Source of the DNA: Ifrita kowaldi
Lineage: Eukaryota > Chordata > Aves > Passeriformes > Cinclosomatidae
Length of the DNA: 64,000 nt
Assembly (NCBI GenBank): GCA_013398055.1
Contig: VZRS01015010.1
Coordinates: forward strand, 62,001 to 126,000
Reading direction: 5' to 3'
In this document: positions 46,867 to 58,450 of the stretch, piece by piece
How the letters are laid out: each line of letters starts with the position of its first letter
How positions within the stretch are numbered: the first letter of the stretch is position 1
The notes under the pieces: model-generated
Databases searched by the model: none
Seen by the model: only the letters and a program-made list of their open reading frames with translations
Told to the model about the DNA's origin: nothing
Program-made: the position numbers and the translations under genes

Positions 46867-48499
46867 AAAAAATAAAGAAGCAAAGCAGGGGATGAGAATC
46901 TCTGTTCCCGGAAGCGAGGGAAAGGTGTGGAATAGGTTGGAAATGCAACAGGGCTGGACTCCTCCAGCACCTCCCTTGGACACTTGTCACACCAATCAGG
47001 AATTAGAGGTGCTTGAATTTTGCTCAGAACCAGAGGCAAAAGTAACAAATGTGCCTGGAGAAGTCCTGGTGCCAGCGTGGTGCTGCTGAGGCCTGCAGGC
47101 TGAGGGGGCTGCCACGGCCGGGGCTGCAGCGGAGCTCGAGCTGGTGCTGCGGCACTGCGGGCCCCAGGCAGCAGATGGAGGCTGGGCTGATGGATTAGCA
47201 GTGACATCGAGGGAGACCACAACATGTATACTGTGCATCTGAGGAATTGTATTTTCAGGTGATTTGTTTTCTCTTGAGCCATCCAGCTCATCTCCTGCAA
47301 AGAGTTAATTTATGGTGTTTACCCAAAGTGATGGGTCCAGGGCAGGAGATGGGGTGGAGTCTCCTGGTAAAAGGTCTCCCTTCAGCTTTAGCTGCTGGAC
47401 ACACAATTCTTCTTGCTCTGTGTCTGCACCAGGTGTTTTATAACAGGCAAACATCCATCATTTCCAATTAATCCCAAAGGCCATTTCCATTACCCCTTGG
47501 TGGAGCTGGCTAGAAATAACAAAGTTTCCCAGTACTGAGCTTCAGTAAAATATTCTGAGTATCTCATAAGAGATGACTTCCTCTTAATACCAGTGAGCAC
47601 TTTGTACCTCTCAGACAATGTTTTATTTCATTGCCTCTAATGGGATTGTACTCCCAGAGGCTGAGCTCCTCCCCTGGATTTTCCCAGCAAGCTTGCACTC
47701 GGCAGTGACACAGTCCCTGGGCTTTAGCTGACATTTTTCTACAAGTCATGCCCCAAGTTACTCCACTGGTAGGAGTTAAGTGCCTCTGAGACTTCTGGCC
47801 CCGTGTTAAATCTGGATAAAATTGCTCACAGCTCATCTCTCCTAAAGAGAGTTAGGAGTCCTGGTAGCTGCAGGCAGCTCCCTTAGAACCTCCCCGGTAC
47901 CTGGATGCATTTGGCTTTTAAGGTGTGAAAAAAACATTTTAAGAATGGTCTTTGATCTGATCACACCAAAGCCCCACATGAAGTTTGTCCTTCAGAAAGA
48001 CTCTTCTGCCCTACAAAGTGTGTTTTGGGCTTGCACTGCATAACAGCCTATCCCAGGAAGGGAAGGCAGCTGAACAGGGCTGGTGGAATTCAGGATCTGG
48101 ATTTCACTGATTCCCACAACAACTTGAGACAAGTTTCCCTCATCTTGATGTTTGTTCACCTTAAGCGTAGCCAGGTCAACAACAGCCAGCTGGGGTTTGA
48201 TAAGGTGTTTGCACAGGTCCCGTGGGGTCCCGATTTGGGACTTTATATGAAATTTGCTGATTAAATAAAAAAGGCACCTGGGATTTTTCATCCAGACAGC
48301 TGTTCTGTAGGTCCTAATCAAAACTCAAAGCTGATCTCAAAGCTGGCCAGTCCTTATCCAAAGGATGAGTAATTAAATACAGTAGATGCAGACTGTGATT
48401 GTGGGCTGACCAAATCACTGCCTGCTGGAAGGGAAGCTAAACCAGAGGTGGGCATTCCCAAGTTCTCAGCTTTCCAAGCAGCCTTCAAGGAAACCCTAC
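46867..48499. other. unique DNA, no gene recognised
   Basis: GC-rich stretch at 47040-47170 with clustered CpGs. Both strands are open at about 48000-48320 (109 codons minus, 79 plus), but no domain is recognised and no clear splice sites frame it. Confidence 0.45.
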
Positions 48500-49220
48500 A
48501 TGTAGTGTGATTTTATTGTACATTTTCAATCCATTCCACCAATACAGCCAGGAGTACACAAGCTCTGTACACACAATCACCTTCATTAGTTTGATATGCA
48601 AATGGTTACTTAGAGATACTTAATATCTGCAGTGAGTGGTTTCAAACTGCTCCACACAGAGACACAGAGCTCTGCAAACACATTGTGTACGCCAGGACCT
48701 TTGAAAACAGCTCCTTTTAAGCTGCCACTCGCATTCTGCTTCTGAACTGGGATTTTGCACAAATATTTTTAAGTCATTGTTTTAACATTTTCACGCTTGC
48801 TTTTCAAGTAGATCATCCTCTGTGATCACAGACAATGGCAACAATTGTTCAGTGGTCTCTTACTCTAATCGAGTCAATTTGCTTTGCTGGGATTTCCCTC
48901 TCCCCTGTATTCAGCGTTCAGGACCAAACAGAGTGAAGCGGATCTAATTAACTTTTCTCAAGGGTATTGACTGTCTACAAAGGAAGAGGGAAGCAATGAG
49001 GAATACATTATGAGAGCCTATTCATTGCCAACTCGCACACAGGAGCACATCTTCGTCTTGCAAACCCAAGGTTTACACAAATTTCCTTATTTGATTGTAT
49101 TTCCTGTTGCAGAGAGGCACCAGGGGCTGTGTGAACTCCTACGGGTTCTGGAGACAGAGTCAAAAGGAAATAAAGCAAAAGTGCTTTGTATAAACAGTGG
49201 AAATTAGAAATTTCTAATTA
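48500..49220. promoter_or_regulatory. candidate developmental enhancer with POU and SOX motifs
   Basis: Long repeat-free AT-rich island. It contains a perfect octamer ATGCAAAT at 48596-48603, ACAATGG at 48832-48838 directly followed by the palindrome AACAATTGTT at 48840-48849 (two opposed SOX-type cores), AAATATTT near 48761, TGATCACA near 48823 and CTAATTAACT near 48945. The close SOX pair and the octamer suggest a neural or progenitor enhancer. This is inference; conservation was not tested. Confidence 0.4.
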
Positions 49221-52155
49221 GCATTAATTCATTAGGAGGGTGAGAAATGAAATGTACTGTAGGCCAGTGTGTTACGTTCTCTCCTCTAAGATACAGACAC
49301 TGAGACTGTTCTCAGATACAGAAACTGAGTCTGACTGAAGATCAGATGCTGCCTTCACCTCCCTGGAACACTATGGGATGGTGAGGACTTCACATCCATG
49401 CCAGGCAAGCCCAGAGTTTGGAAAATCACTGTAGTCACCGGGTCTGGCAGGCAGCTTTGACCAGCAATAGGAGTGTGTGCGGGGAGCCTGGGCTGGCCGT
49501 GGTGCCATCACTGCCAGTTCAGCTGCACAGGGTGACAGGGACTTCCATCCCCTTGGCTTTGGATGTGCCTAAAGACCAAAGTTCCTATCTGCATAATTTA
49601 AAGAATAACCCCCAAACTCAGTGCCTCAGTTTCCCCAATGGAAGGTGCAGAGGCAGTAGTGACATACGGACACTGAAGGCTCTAACCCAGGGATGCTGAC
49701 CCACAGTACCTCATGCTGAACTGCTCTCTAGACACTGATGTCAGCAGGATAGACAGCAGTGCCCATCTGTGTGCCAGGGTGGTAAGAACATCGCTGGGCA
49801 GATGGATCCTACCTGTGGTGAGCCTTCAGCACCCCATGAGATGGCAGCAGCCTTCATCTCGAAGGAAGGGCTTGCCAGAGAATTTCTCATGAAAATGGCC
49901 ATGAAGGTGGCACAGGCATTGTCACCTCGGGCCAACAGGAATCCGTGTTTGTAATTGAAAATCACTTTCAGCTATTGACACAAACTCAAAAGGACTTTCC
50001 ACATAACCTTGAAATTCTGGGGGGAATATTTGCTGGCAGGATGTGCAGGTTCCTCCAGCCATAGCATTGTCACAGGGTCACCTCTGCTTTGGAGACCTGG
50101 ACCTCCCAAGGCAGGCAGAAGCAGAGGGAAGCTGAAATTGGGTTACTTTGACTCTATGAACCTTTACCCCTCTCTCCTCTGAAGCATTAGGCAGCCAGTA
50201 AGTCCTTCTGACCACTGTACTAGGATGAGATAAATGAGGATGGTGTGTCAGGCTAGCCAAGGTAGCCTGTGAGCATCTGGGAGCTATTTTCAGATGTCAG
50301 AAGTTAACAAGGTGCTGGCTCTTCTGCTAAATTGAAATCCTTTCTGAACGTCCCCACTTCTGACAAAATCTGTTGATTGTCATCTTTATTATACCATGTG
50401 CAAATAAATACATAATAGCATCTTGTCAAAATGCATTGCCATTCAGATTGCAGCCACAATCTGGGTGTCTAACACAATCTCTGTGCTTCCTAACAAATAC
50501 ATTTCCCTACCAATTTCTGCAGGATGAGAACCCTGGTCTTGCAATTTATTCAGCAGTAGGGCTGAGAGCAGGGAGAGGATCAGGGGTGGGGAAAGAAGAG
50601 GGAAGAGACATTGTCAGCACCTGTGTCAGCACAGCATCAACTCAGATTGCAAAAGACATTAAAGGTCTAGCCAGAGCAGAATAACCCTCTTCTGGACACA
50701 GCTGTGAGCAACATCAATGCTTCCAAAATATTTTGCCGGTGCAGCATCACCTGTTTAATAACAGGATGTTCTACAAGCCTTTAAATTCCCTTGTGTCTTA
50801 ACACCTCTTAGGAGGCCAGGCTGGGTACGAGGGAGCTGCAGCAGTTGCACTGCTATTTGCATTACCCCAGGCTTGTGTGGGCTCTCGATGCCTCCAGCCC
50901 TCTCTGCTCCACTGGGCGATGTCCAACTCTAGAGCCCCACGGGGCTCTTCCAAAAATAAATACTGGCTGTTTGCTCAGGCAGTAGGAAAGTAAGAATCAC
51001 TCACACTGGGATAGAGAGAGGAGTGATGAAGTGGGGTGGCTGCCTGGTGCTAGCAGAGCAGAGTATTTCACTGGAGAGTGGTTCAGTGAGATGCCCCCGG
51101 GCAGGCAGGCCCTGCTCTCCTTGAGCCCTGCCTGAGCACTGGCTGAGGTGGTCCTGTCAGCACTGGGCCACCAAAACCAGTGCGGGAGGAAACAGAACCA
51201 GAGGTTTCTCTAAGGACAAAGGCAAATAGTAACAAATCACCCTCCACTACACCCTAAACAAATACAAAGCATATTCGCTGTCAGCAAAGTGTTTTATGGT
51301 TCTCACCTCATTCCTGCTGGTTTGACAGCTTTTGCAGCTCAGCCTGCTGAGCTGGCTGTGGTGGGACAGCCCTGGGAGTGAGTGACCAGACAGGCTGAGC
51401 TGTGGCCCTGGGATGGTTTAGGAACAACAGTGGCTGGCTCTGGGTTAGAGCCCTGAGAAAAGGCAGATATAATGATGGAGAGGCAGGAAACAACTGCTGT
51501 GTTCTCTTCCACTCTGCTGGGGTGGAGGGATTCATGTGCATTCGGAGGAGCAGCTGCTCACACCACCATGTGTTTACACCCTGTTTTGCCTCTGTTCACA
51601 TGAGTGGTGCAAAATTAATCTCAGACACCTAGAGCAGCAATAGGTTCTAAATGCAATAATTACCTGTATGCTAAAGTATGCCCTATTTACGTTCCAATAT
51701 ATTCAGTGCAGTATGTTGTGTCACTGCACTTAATAAGTAGAGCACAAGGTGGTTTATAGGCCAGGGCTGTGCTTTTGTCAGCTTTCTGCTGTGGTTATCA
51801 ATGCAATCATTAAATGATGAGCAGACTGGCTGGGCTTTATTAAATGACAATCTTCAGTCCCATACATTCTGTAATTTCTGCTGTGTGTGCCAGGAGGCTG
51901 CATGGTCTCCTCTGTCTGCATGCACCAAATATGGGAGAGGTGCTGAGAGAAGCTGGAGTTTGCTGCATGGCAGAGCAGGGGCTTGGTGTTTTCATACAAT
52001 GACCTTCTCCATGGCTGGGCAAGTAAAGCTGCAGCCCCATCCTTTAAACTCCATTTTAATGAGAGTTTTACCCTCAGCAATTGTTGGCTGCCTTTTTCTC
52101 CTATAGGAACCTTAATTCTAACACCAGAAAAAGCACCTTGGAGAATTGTGTTTTA
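49221..52155. other. unique DNA, no gene recognised
   Basis: About 2.9 kb. GTGCCTCAGTTTCCCCA at 49621-49637 resembles a MIR/L2-type tail but is isolated. The 49741-49965 segment is open on both strands (74 minus, 61 plus codons) with a donor-like CAG/GTAGGA on the minus strand. It is unrecognised and not called as an exon. AT-rich DNA lies at 50370-50530. Confidence 0.4.
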
Positions 52156-52392
52156 CAGAATCCCAGAACAGTTTGGGTTGGAAAGGACCTTAAAGGTCAT
52201 CCCATTCCATCCCCTGCCATGGGCAGGGACACCTCCCACTATCCCAGGGTGCTCCAAGCCCTGTCCAACTTGGCCTTGGACACTGCCAGGGATCCAGGGG
52301 CAGCCACAGCTGCTCTGGGCACCCAGTGCCAGGGCCTCAGCACCCTTGCAGGGAAGAATTTCATCCCAATATCTAATCCAAACCTACTCTTT
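52156..52392 (-). mobile_element. CR1 LINE 3' fragment
   Basis: Antisense copy: CAGAACAGTTTGGGTTGGAA, CTGCCATGGGCAGGGACACC, CACTGCCAGGGATCCAGGGG and TGCCAGGGCCTCAGCACCCT. It ends near ATCTAATCCAAACCTACTC. Confidence 0.95.
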
Positions 52393-53149
52393 TTCTTTGT
52401 TGCCACAAATGCCAGGAGGTTTGGGGAGACCAGCAGAGGTTTTGTGGTGAATGTGTTAAAAGATATTTGGCCTTTCCTTGCCTCACGTATCCTTTAAGTG
52501 AAACAAGGTGAGCAGGACTTCACCCAAGGGATATAAGGAGAAATCAATGTTTCCATGACATTACTGTAGGGTACCACTGCTCATGGCTGGAGGAAGGTTT
52601 ATTGCACCAGGATTAACAAATTAAATGTGTCCTGGGCCACTTCAGGGCACAAAAGCTGATATGTAAGGGTCTGAGTGTGTGTCTGCAGCCTGTGAAATGG
52701 GGTGGTGGATGCAACCTTCCTGGTGGGAAAAAGCCCTGTGACATGCCAGCTCCGGGTGTGCCAAGGCTCTGGGAGAGCACTGGGCAGTGCAGCTTAACCA
52801 CAGACACAGCTGAACCCACCTGAGTGCTCAGGGACATTCCCATCCCTGCTCACCTACTGCAGTGAAAGGGCCCCAAGGGCACAGCCATGGAAATTTGGGT
52901 CCCAAACTGCCCCGGTCCCTTAGGCTCACCCAGCTTCACTGCCACCATCAGACACATTCCTTGTGGCTGAGTCCATGGTCAGAACAAGGCTGATGCAGCA
53001 AAACCTGTCTGGCAGGAGAACAGTGCACCAAAGGTACATTTTAGAGTGCAAAACATTAGATTTTTAGGACAGTCCTACTCCTCAGGAATCCCATCATCTC
53101 CTGCTGAGTGAGTGAGAGCAGTACCTGGCCCTTGCTGGGCTGGCTTACC
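52393..53149. other. unique DNA, no gene recognised
   Basis: Mixed sequence. Nothing recognisable. Confidence 0.5.
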
Positions 53150-53420
53150 TGGACATCGTGCTGCTGTTATCATCCTTCAGCGCTCCGTAAAGCTCTTCGG
53201 GATGACTTGGCAGGGCAAAGGTGTTTGTTCAAATGCCAGTCTCCTGATCCCGTGCCTTAGAAAAGCTGCATTAATTAAATTGTAGTTGCCAACGGAGAGG
53301 GTATTTTTCCTGGCAGTTAAATGCCTGGATGATCTGAGGGCCCCAGGCAAAGCCGACGGTATTTGATCCAGCAAGATGCTAACTGCCAGGAAATATCCCA
53401 ACAAGACAGCACTGTAATAT
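53150..53420. promoter_or_regulatory. candidate conserved noncoding element with a long inverted repeat
   Basis: A 17-bp inverted repeat with one mismatch lies at 53303-53319 (ATTTTTCCTGGCAGTTA) and 53380-53396 (TAACTGCCAGGAAATAT), separated by 60 bp. A nested 6-bp pair, GCCTGG at 53323-53328 and CCAGGC at 53343-53348, lies in the loop. The block retains CpGs and contains GCATTAATTAAATTG. No repeat family is recognised. Confidence 0.35.
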
Positions 53421-55042
53421 GCTTAATGAAACATCCCGGTTTTCCTCTGGCACTGGGAAGGCATGGAGACAACCTACAGCTGTTTCTACACCTAATTCAG
53501 CTCGGAGGGCAGAGAGCAGGAGCAGCAAGGCACTGCACCCCTTTGTCCATCAGCTCAGACACATGAACAAGGGCGTTTCCATCCCGAGTGGCAAGGAGGC
53601 AGGCCAGAGGAAACCAGTGTTTGCTCAGCCTCTTAACACCTGGAAGTCCATGAAAGTGTTGTTTCTGGTGCCAAAACCAGGGTGTACTTGAGCAGAAAAT
53701 GAGCTGCTCTTGTAACTGATGTTATTTCTTGTATTTTGCTATGTACACTCTGTTTCTGCTGTGATGGTATCAGGGGGGTTTTTGTTGCTAATTTTAGAGA
53801 GAAAACAAAAAAGTGCTTTGCAATCTAGCAAGGATTATTGCTGAGTTAGGCTAGGATTATAATCTCTGCTTTGTAATGGGACACTGAGACAGGTTTAAGG
53901 AACCAGGCCATGACCCCATGGCAAGGGGAAGGAAAACTAAATTAGCTCAGGCCTGCAAAGGAGCTTTCTGTCACTTTCTGGGGAAAGAGGACTGGATTCA
54001 GGCTTTTCCCAAACATCCTCCATAACCCTCAGACCTCCTCTTTCCTGCCTGTAAAATAGGTCAAAAACCTGGCTTTATTTCTCCAAGCTTTGCTCCCTTC
54101 CTCTCTTCAGAGTGCAGACCCCATCAGAGGAGGAGTCTGGTTCGTACACACCCTACAGAGAGCTGAGGAGCTCTGATCTCCCCCTGCATCCTGCATTTCC
54201 AGGCTGGAGCCAGTCCAGCAGTTCCGTGGGACTGCTTCAGACAATAGCAGTGCTCATGTGAGAGCAGGTTTCATCAACCCACATCATGCCAGACTTAATG
54301 GCTGTCTTAATGAAAGCAAGTGAGATCATCACTCTTGGCTTAATTTTTCCTTTTTATTGCCTTTTACATGTAGAAGTAATGATCAGCTGCTGAAATATCT
54401 CTAAAGCCAACACTTAAGGACATGTTCAAATCTCTCACTCTCCTAATGAATGGCAGTGTCATTTCAGAGGGAATTTTAGCACATTCCTGGGCCAAAGGGA
54501 GAGGTTCCTTGTAGGACTGGCACCCCCACCCTTCAAGACTCCTGAAACCAGTGAAGTCCCATTAAAACAGGGAGACCTGTGGCTGGGTGCTGCATGCAGG
54601 CTCAGCCAGAGAGCACATGCAGGGTTGAAAGCAAAGGCAAAAGTCCTCGTGCCCGTCTATGCAGCCCCACACTAAAATAGAACCCTCACAACGTCCCACA
54701 CACAGCTTATGTGATTCTTAGACTTCCTAATCATCTTTCAGGAGAAGTCACCAGGTTAGGGACCAAAGGCTTTGTTTCCCCTTGTTCCTCAGAAGGATTT
54801 CTAGACACTGTGGTGTCTCCATTGACCCACTCCATCCCATAATGAGCATCAGACTCAAAAATTATTGAAATATGACTTTTGTATACAAGAACCTAAATGT
54901 AAATGAAGGTCAACATGATTCTAATTCCCAAAGGCCTGTATCCCTTAAGAAAATTAGTTTTAGTCTCTAAATCACTTTTCAAACCCACCCCTCTTGCTCA
55001 GGTATCACTCATGAGGCATCACTGGTAGGGCTGAAGTGGAAG
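53421..55042. other. unique DNA, no gene recognised
   Basis: A weak MIR-like stretch may lie at 53870-53900 (TTTGTAATGGGACACTGAG) and a GCCTGTAAAATAGG motif at 54048-54061; neither is supportable alone. AT-rich at 54270-54500 and 54850-54920. Confidence 0.45.
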
Positions 55043-55150
55043 AGTCACAGAATCCCGGGATGGTTTGGATTGGAAGGGGCCTCAAGGCACGTGTCATTCC
55101 AATCCCCCCACCACAAGACCAGGCTGCTCGGAGCCCACCCAGCCTGCTCG
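55043..55150 (-). mobile_element. short CR1 LINE 3' fragment
   Basis: Antisense terminus GTCACAGAATCCCGGGATGG, TTTGGATTGGAAGGGGCCTC, then CACAAGACCAGGCTGCTC. The internal part contains a local duplication: CTGCTCGGAGCC occurs twice, 20 bp apart. Confidence 0.82.
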
Positions 55151-55561
55151 GAGCCTGCCACTGCTCTGCAGCAGCGCACATACAGACATTCAGTTTGCCT
55201 TTCTCCACCTACCATTAATCTGCAACTGGTGTGAATTGTAATTAAGCTCATTTAGAGCAAGACGTCGTATGCAAAACACCAATGGCAGCAGCAGAGTCAT
55301 CCAGATCAGGTGCTTTTGCCAAAGCAGTGGTATGGGGGAAAGCATGTCTCGCATAGCTCAGCGCGTGAGCGAGCAGTGCAGAGTTCAGATGCTCCTGTGC
55401 CGTGACATCCCAGGGCACAGCTCTTCTCCAGGCCTCTGGGAAAGGTCTAGAAACCTTGTGGTGGCTCCAATGAAGCACATCTTCCTGGGAGCCCCTACAG
55501 ACACCTCAGTGCAGTTAATAAGGCTAATGAGACCTTGCTCGGCACAGTATTAGTACTCCGT
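55151..55561. other. unique DNA, no gene recognised
   Basis: Mixed sequence between two CR1 copies. Nothing recognisable. Confidence 0.5.
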
Positions 55562-56093
55562 TCTCATGAGACCCCACCCAGGTCCCCACTGCATCCAGCT
55601 TCGGGGTCCCCAGGACAGGAAGGACCTGGACCTGTTCAAGAGAGTGAAGAAGATGATCAGAGGGATGAAGCAGCTCTGCTATGGGGACAGGCTGGGACAG
55701 CTGGGGGTGTCCAGCCTGGAGAAGAAAAGTGGAAACCTTAGAATCCCTCCCAGTGCCTAAAGGGGATCCAGGAGAGCTGGAGAGGGACCTTGGACAAGGG
55801 CTGGAGGGACAGGACACAGGGAATGGCTTCCCACTGCCAGAGGGCAGGGATAGATGGGATATTGGGAAGGAATTGTTCCCTGGGAGGGTGGGCAGGCCCT
55901 GGCACAGGGTGCCCAGAGCAGCTGTGGCTGCCCCTGGATCCCTGGCAGTGTCCAAGGCCAGGCTGGACACTGGGGCTTGGAACAGCCTGGGACAGTGGAA
56001 GATGTCCCTGCTCATGGCCGAAGTGGGATGGGATGGGATTTAAGGTCCTTTCCAACCCAACCCATTCTGGGATTCCATGCTTCTATGATTGTA
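55562..56093 (+). mobile_element. longest CR1 LINE 3' fragment in the window, about 530 bp
   Basis: Sense copy starting further upstream than the others: CATGAGACCCCACCCAGG, CACTGCATCCAGCTTCGGGG and GATGATCAGAGGGATGAAGC. It continues through CCACTGCCAGAGGGCAGGGA and CCCCTGGATCCCTGGCAGTG to CCTTTCCAACCCAACCCATT and the terminal TGGGATTCCATGCTTCTATG. It lies in the region of the CR1 3' UTR and end of ORF2, and no functional protein is encoded. Confidence 0.97.
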
Positions 56094-56518
56094 GGATGCT
56101 TTGGAAATTCTCAGTGGTGCAAGCAGGGTCCAGGTTACCCAGGAGCTGTCTGCTGGCTACAGAGCCAAAGCTCACCCTGCAGGTGACACCTGCAGAGAGC
56201 GGGTGCTAAACTCTTGTGCCACATTCAAGCACCCTGCAGAGTTTTCTGCTGGGCAGGAGCTCTTTGAGCCCAGCCCCATTGTGGCAGCTCATGGGAACCT
56301 GCTGTGTTCAACCCATGGGGCCTTTAACAGAAACCAAGGAAAGGCTTCAGGCCAGAAGCAGATAATTAATTGTTGATTGTCTGGGCTCTGCAGGCAGGGA
56401 TGGAGGAGAAGCTGTGAGTTCACCGTGTTGGTAGGAAAACTTACAAAGGGAATGGCTTTCAGTGAACAGGAGGTTACTGGCCACAGTGAGGACTTGTTTG
56501 TTTATTATTTATCAAACA
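56094..56518. other. unique DNA, no gene recognised
   Basis: Mixed sequence. Nothing recognisable. Confidence 0.5.
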
Positions 56519-56655
56519 GGTTCCTCAGAGAGGCGTTGGATGCCCCATTTCTGGACACATTCAAGGTCAGGCTGGATTTGGTTGAGTCCCTGCTCATTGC
56601 AGGGGGGTTGGACTGGATGAACTTTAAAGTTCCCTTCCAACCCAAACCCCTCTTT
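56519..56655 (+). mobile_element. CR1 LINE 3' fragment with internal deletion
   Basis: CAGAGAGGCGTTGGATGCCC and CATTCAAGGTCAGGCTGGAT are followed directly by GTCCCTGCTCATTGCAGGGG and CCCTTCCAACCCAAACCCCT. The usual stretch describing the middle of the tail is shortened relative to related copies. It is the same 3' type as the piece at 31011. Confidence 0.92.
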
Positions 56656-58139
56656 AGGAGGATAAACGAGGGGCTGAAATGCTTCCCTCCTGCAGTGAGG
56701 GCTGCCTGCATCCGCACTGCAAGGCTGATGCATCCCAGCTGGGTCCCTGCTCCATGCCAAGCCACCCTGTGCATGCAGGGGCTGCGGGGTCGGGACTTCA
56801 GGACATCTGGCAGCCCAGGCTGTGCAACATCTGGAAAACCAAGAGTTTGCCACCCAAAGTGGGACTCAGCAGCTCTGGGACTTGGCTTCTTTCAGGACAA
56901 GGGCTGGGAGGGAGCAATATTTCCCTCCTCTGCTTTTGTAATTGTGTTGGTGCATTTGCTGGGGCTGTGCTGGCTGAAGTGCTGACAATTTGGGAAGGCT
57001 ACATTCTTCTAGGAGGAAAAACTGGGAAAGTAGTTACATCTGTGAAGCCTCCAGCCCATCTCAGCTGCCAAAAGTGTACAGTAACAAAACCGAAACATGC
57101 TCTGGTTTCAGACGCTGCTGGCCTTCACTGCCTTGCCAAGGGGCCCCTTTGCACCGTGGCTTGTGCCACAGCCTCTGTGCAAGCGAGACGAGCTCAGGTG
57201 TGAGGCTGGCTCCCACTGGCACTGGTGTTTATTTTGGGGCAGAAGCACGTGTGCAGCGCTGGCTGAGAGAGAGGAGCAGGGTGATGCGGGAGGGTTTGCA
57301 GCTGTGGGGATGCTCTGTCCTGCCCTGCCCTGCTCTGCCCCGCTCTGCCCCCGGCGCAGCCCCGCTGGTGCTCTGGCCGAGCTCTGCCTTCCAGCACAGG
57401 TGTGGATATTCCACACGGTGATCCATGGAGGGCCTTTTAGCTCTGCCTCACCCCCTGCCCCTTCCTCCCTCTGTCACTCGGTGGATGCCCTGACCCTTGT
57501 GGAAGAGCAGGAGACCTCGGGGGCTGTTTATCATTTAATGCTGCATTTCTTGGCTTTCTTTTTTCTATTTATCTCTCTGCCATTTTGCTCTCCGTGTTGA
57601 AGGGAACCTTGATGTGTTGTCAAACCCCTCCATGAGGTATTTGATTGAAATGTGTCTCGCCTGCCTGGGTAAACCTGGCTGCCTGGGAAAGGCTTTTTTG
57701 CTCTGCAAAGAAATGCCACAGCTGCTTCCTTCCACCCTCTGCCTTTCCAGCAGAACACAAATGAATTGCCTAATTTCAAGCGAATTTGATACTAATGTTG
57801 AGGTGTCAAAAGTGATTGTGTTCCAGGGTGTTATGGCACTTTTTTTAAGTAGAGAGGTCATGTTTGGATTTTGTAATTTATTTTCTTCCCCAATTCCCCC
57901 AAAAGAAGGACAAAGGTATTTGCTCCTTGCTGGCTGCCACATATGGCTGGGACAAGGCTGCAGCTCATGTCCTTCACTTGGACCTTCACATGTCCAAGAT
58001 TTTCTGGGATTGTCTGTCACCTGTGCCCTGGCAAGGCAGGACCAGCACCAGCAGGTCCAGGACCTGGAGAAACAGCTTCAAAAAGCACTGCCTAGGCCCT
58101 ATTTTATTTTTCTGAACATCAGGATTGAGGTGCTATTCT
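56656..58139. other. GC-rich unique DNA with short TGCCC/TGCTC repeat
   Basis: A degenerate pentanucleotide run (CTGCCCTGCTCTGCCCCGCT) occupies about 57311-57352. Open frames of 140-177 codons across 56377-58147 are stop-poor and have no domain. The 57531-58147 stretch is open on both strands. Confidence 0.45.
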
Positions 58140-58450
58140 GCAAATGACCTTTGCAACCCGCCTGTATGCCTTTAAGTTGCTACAACCACGTGTGGAGCAG
58201 TGGTATTAATAATAATACTATTCACACCAGAGTCTCCTGGGCAGCTGAATGACAGGATGAACGTGGATTAATATTCCTTAGCCACAAGGGACTGGGAAGG
58301 AGCTAGTGGAAGCATAGCTTGTGAAATTAATAATCACCACCCACTTGGAGGAAAAGGAATTGGATTATAGGGACTCCAAAATTAATAGTATCCTGGGCAA
58401 GCAGAGCCTATTGAAATATTCATTGGGTTCAGCTAACCCGAGACAGTGAG
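58140..58450. promoter_or_regulatory. candidate conserved noncoding element
   Basis: AT-rich block with GGTATTAATAATAATACTA (palindrome-like, near 58201), GTGGATTAATATTCC, TTAATAATCACC and AAATTAATAG. CpGs are retained (CCACGTGTGG near 58187, an E-box). No repeat recognised. Confidence 0.28.

Noticed and set aside
53303..53396. microRNA precursor
   Set aside because: The loop is 60 nt with only a lopsided 6-bp inner stem, and the long unpaired 3' side does not suit Dicer processing.
53870..54061. Two further MIR/L2-like tails
   Set aside because: Each match is under about 20 bases and isolated, which is not enough to call.
57311..57352. CpG island or promoter at the TGCCC/TGCTC run
   Set aside because: The GC content comes from a degenerate pentanucleotide repeat with few CpGs.
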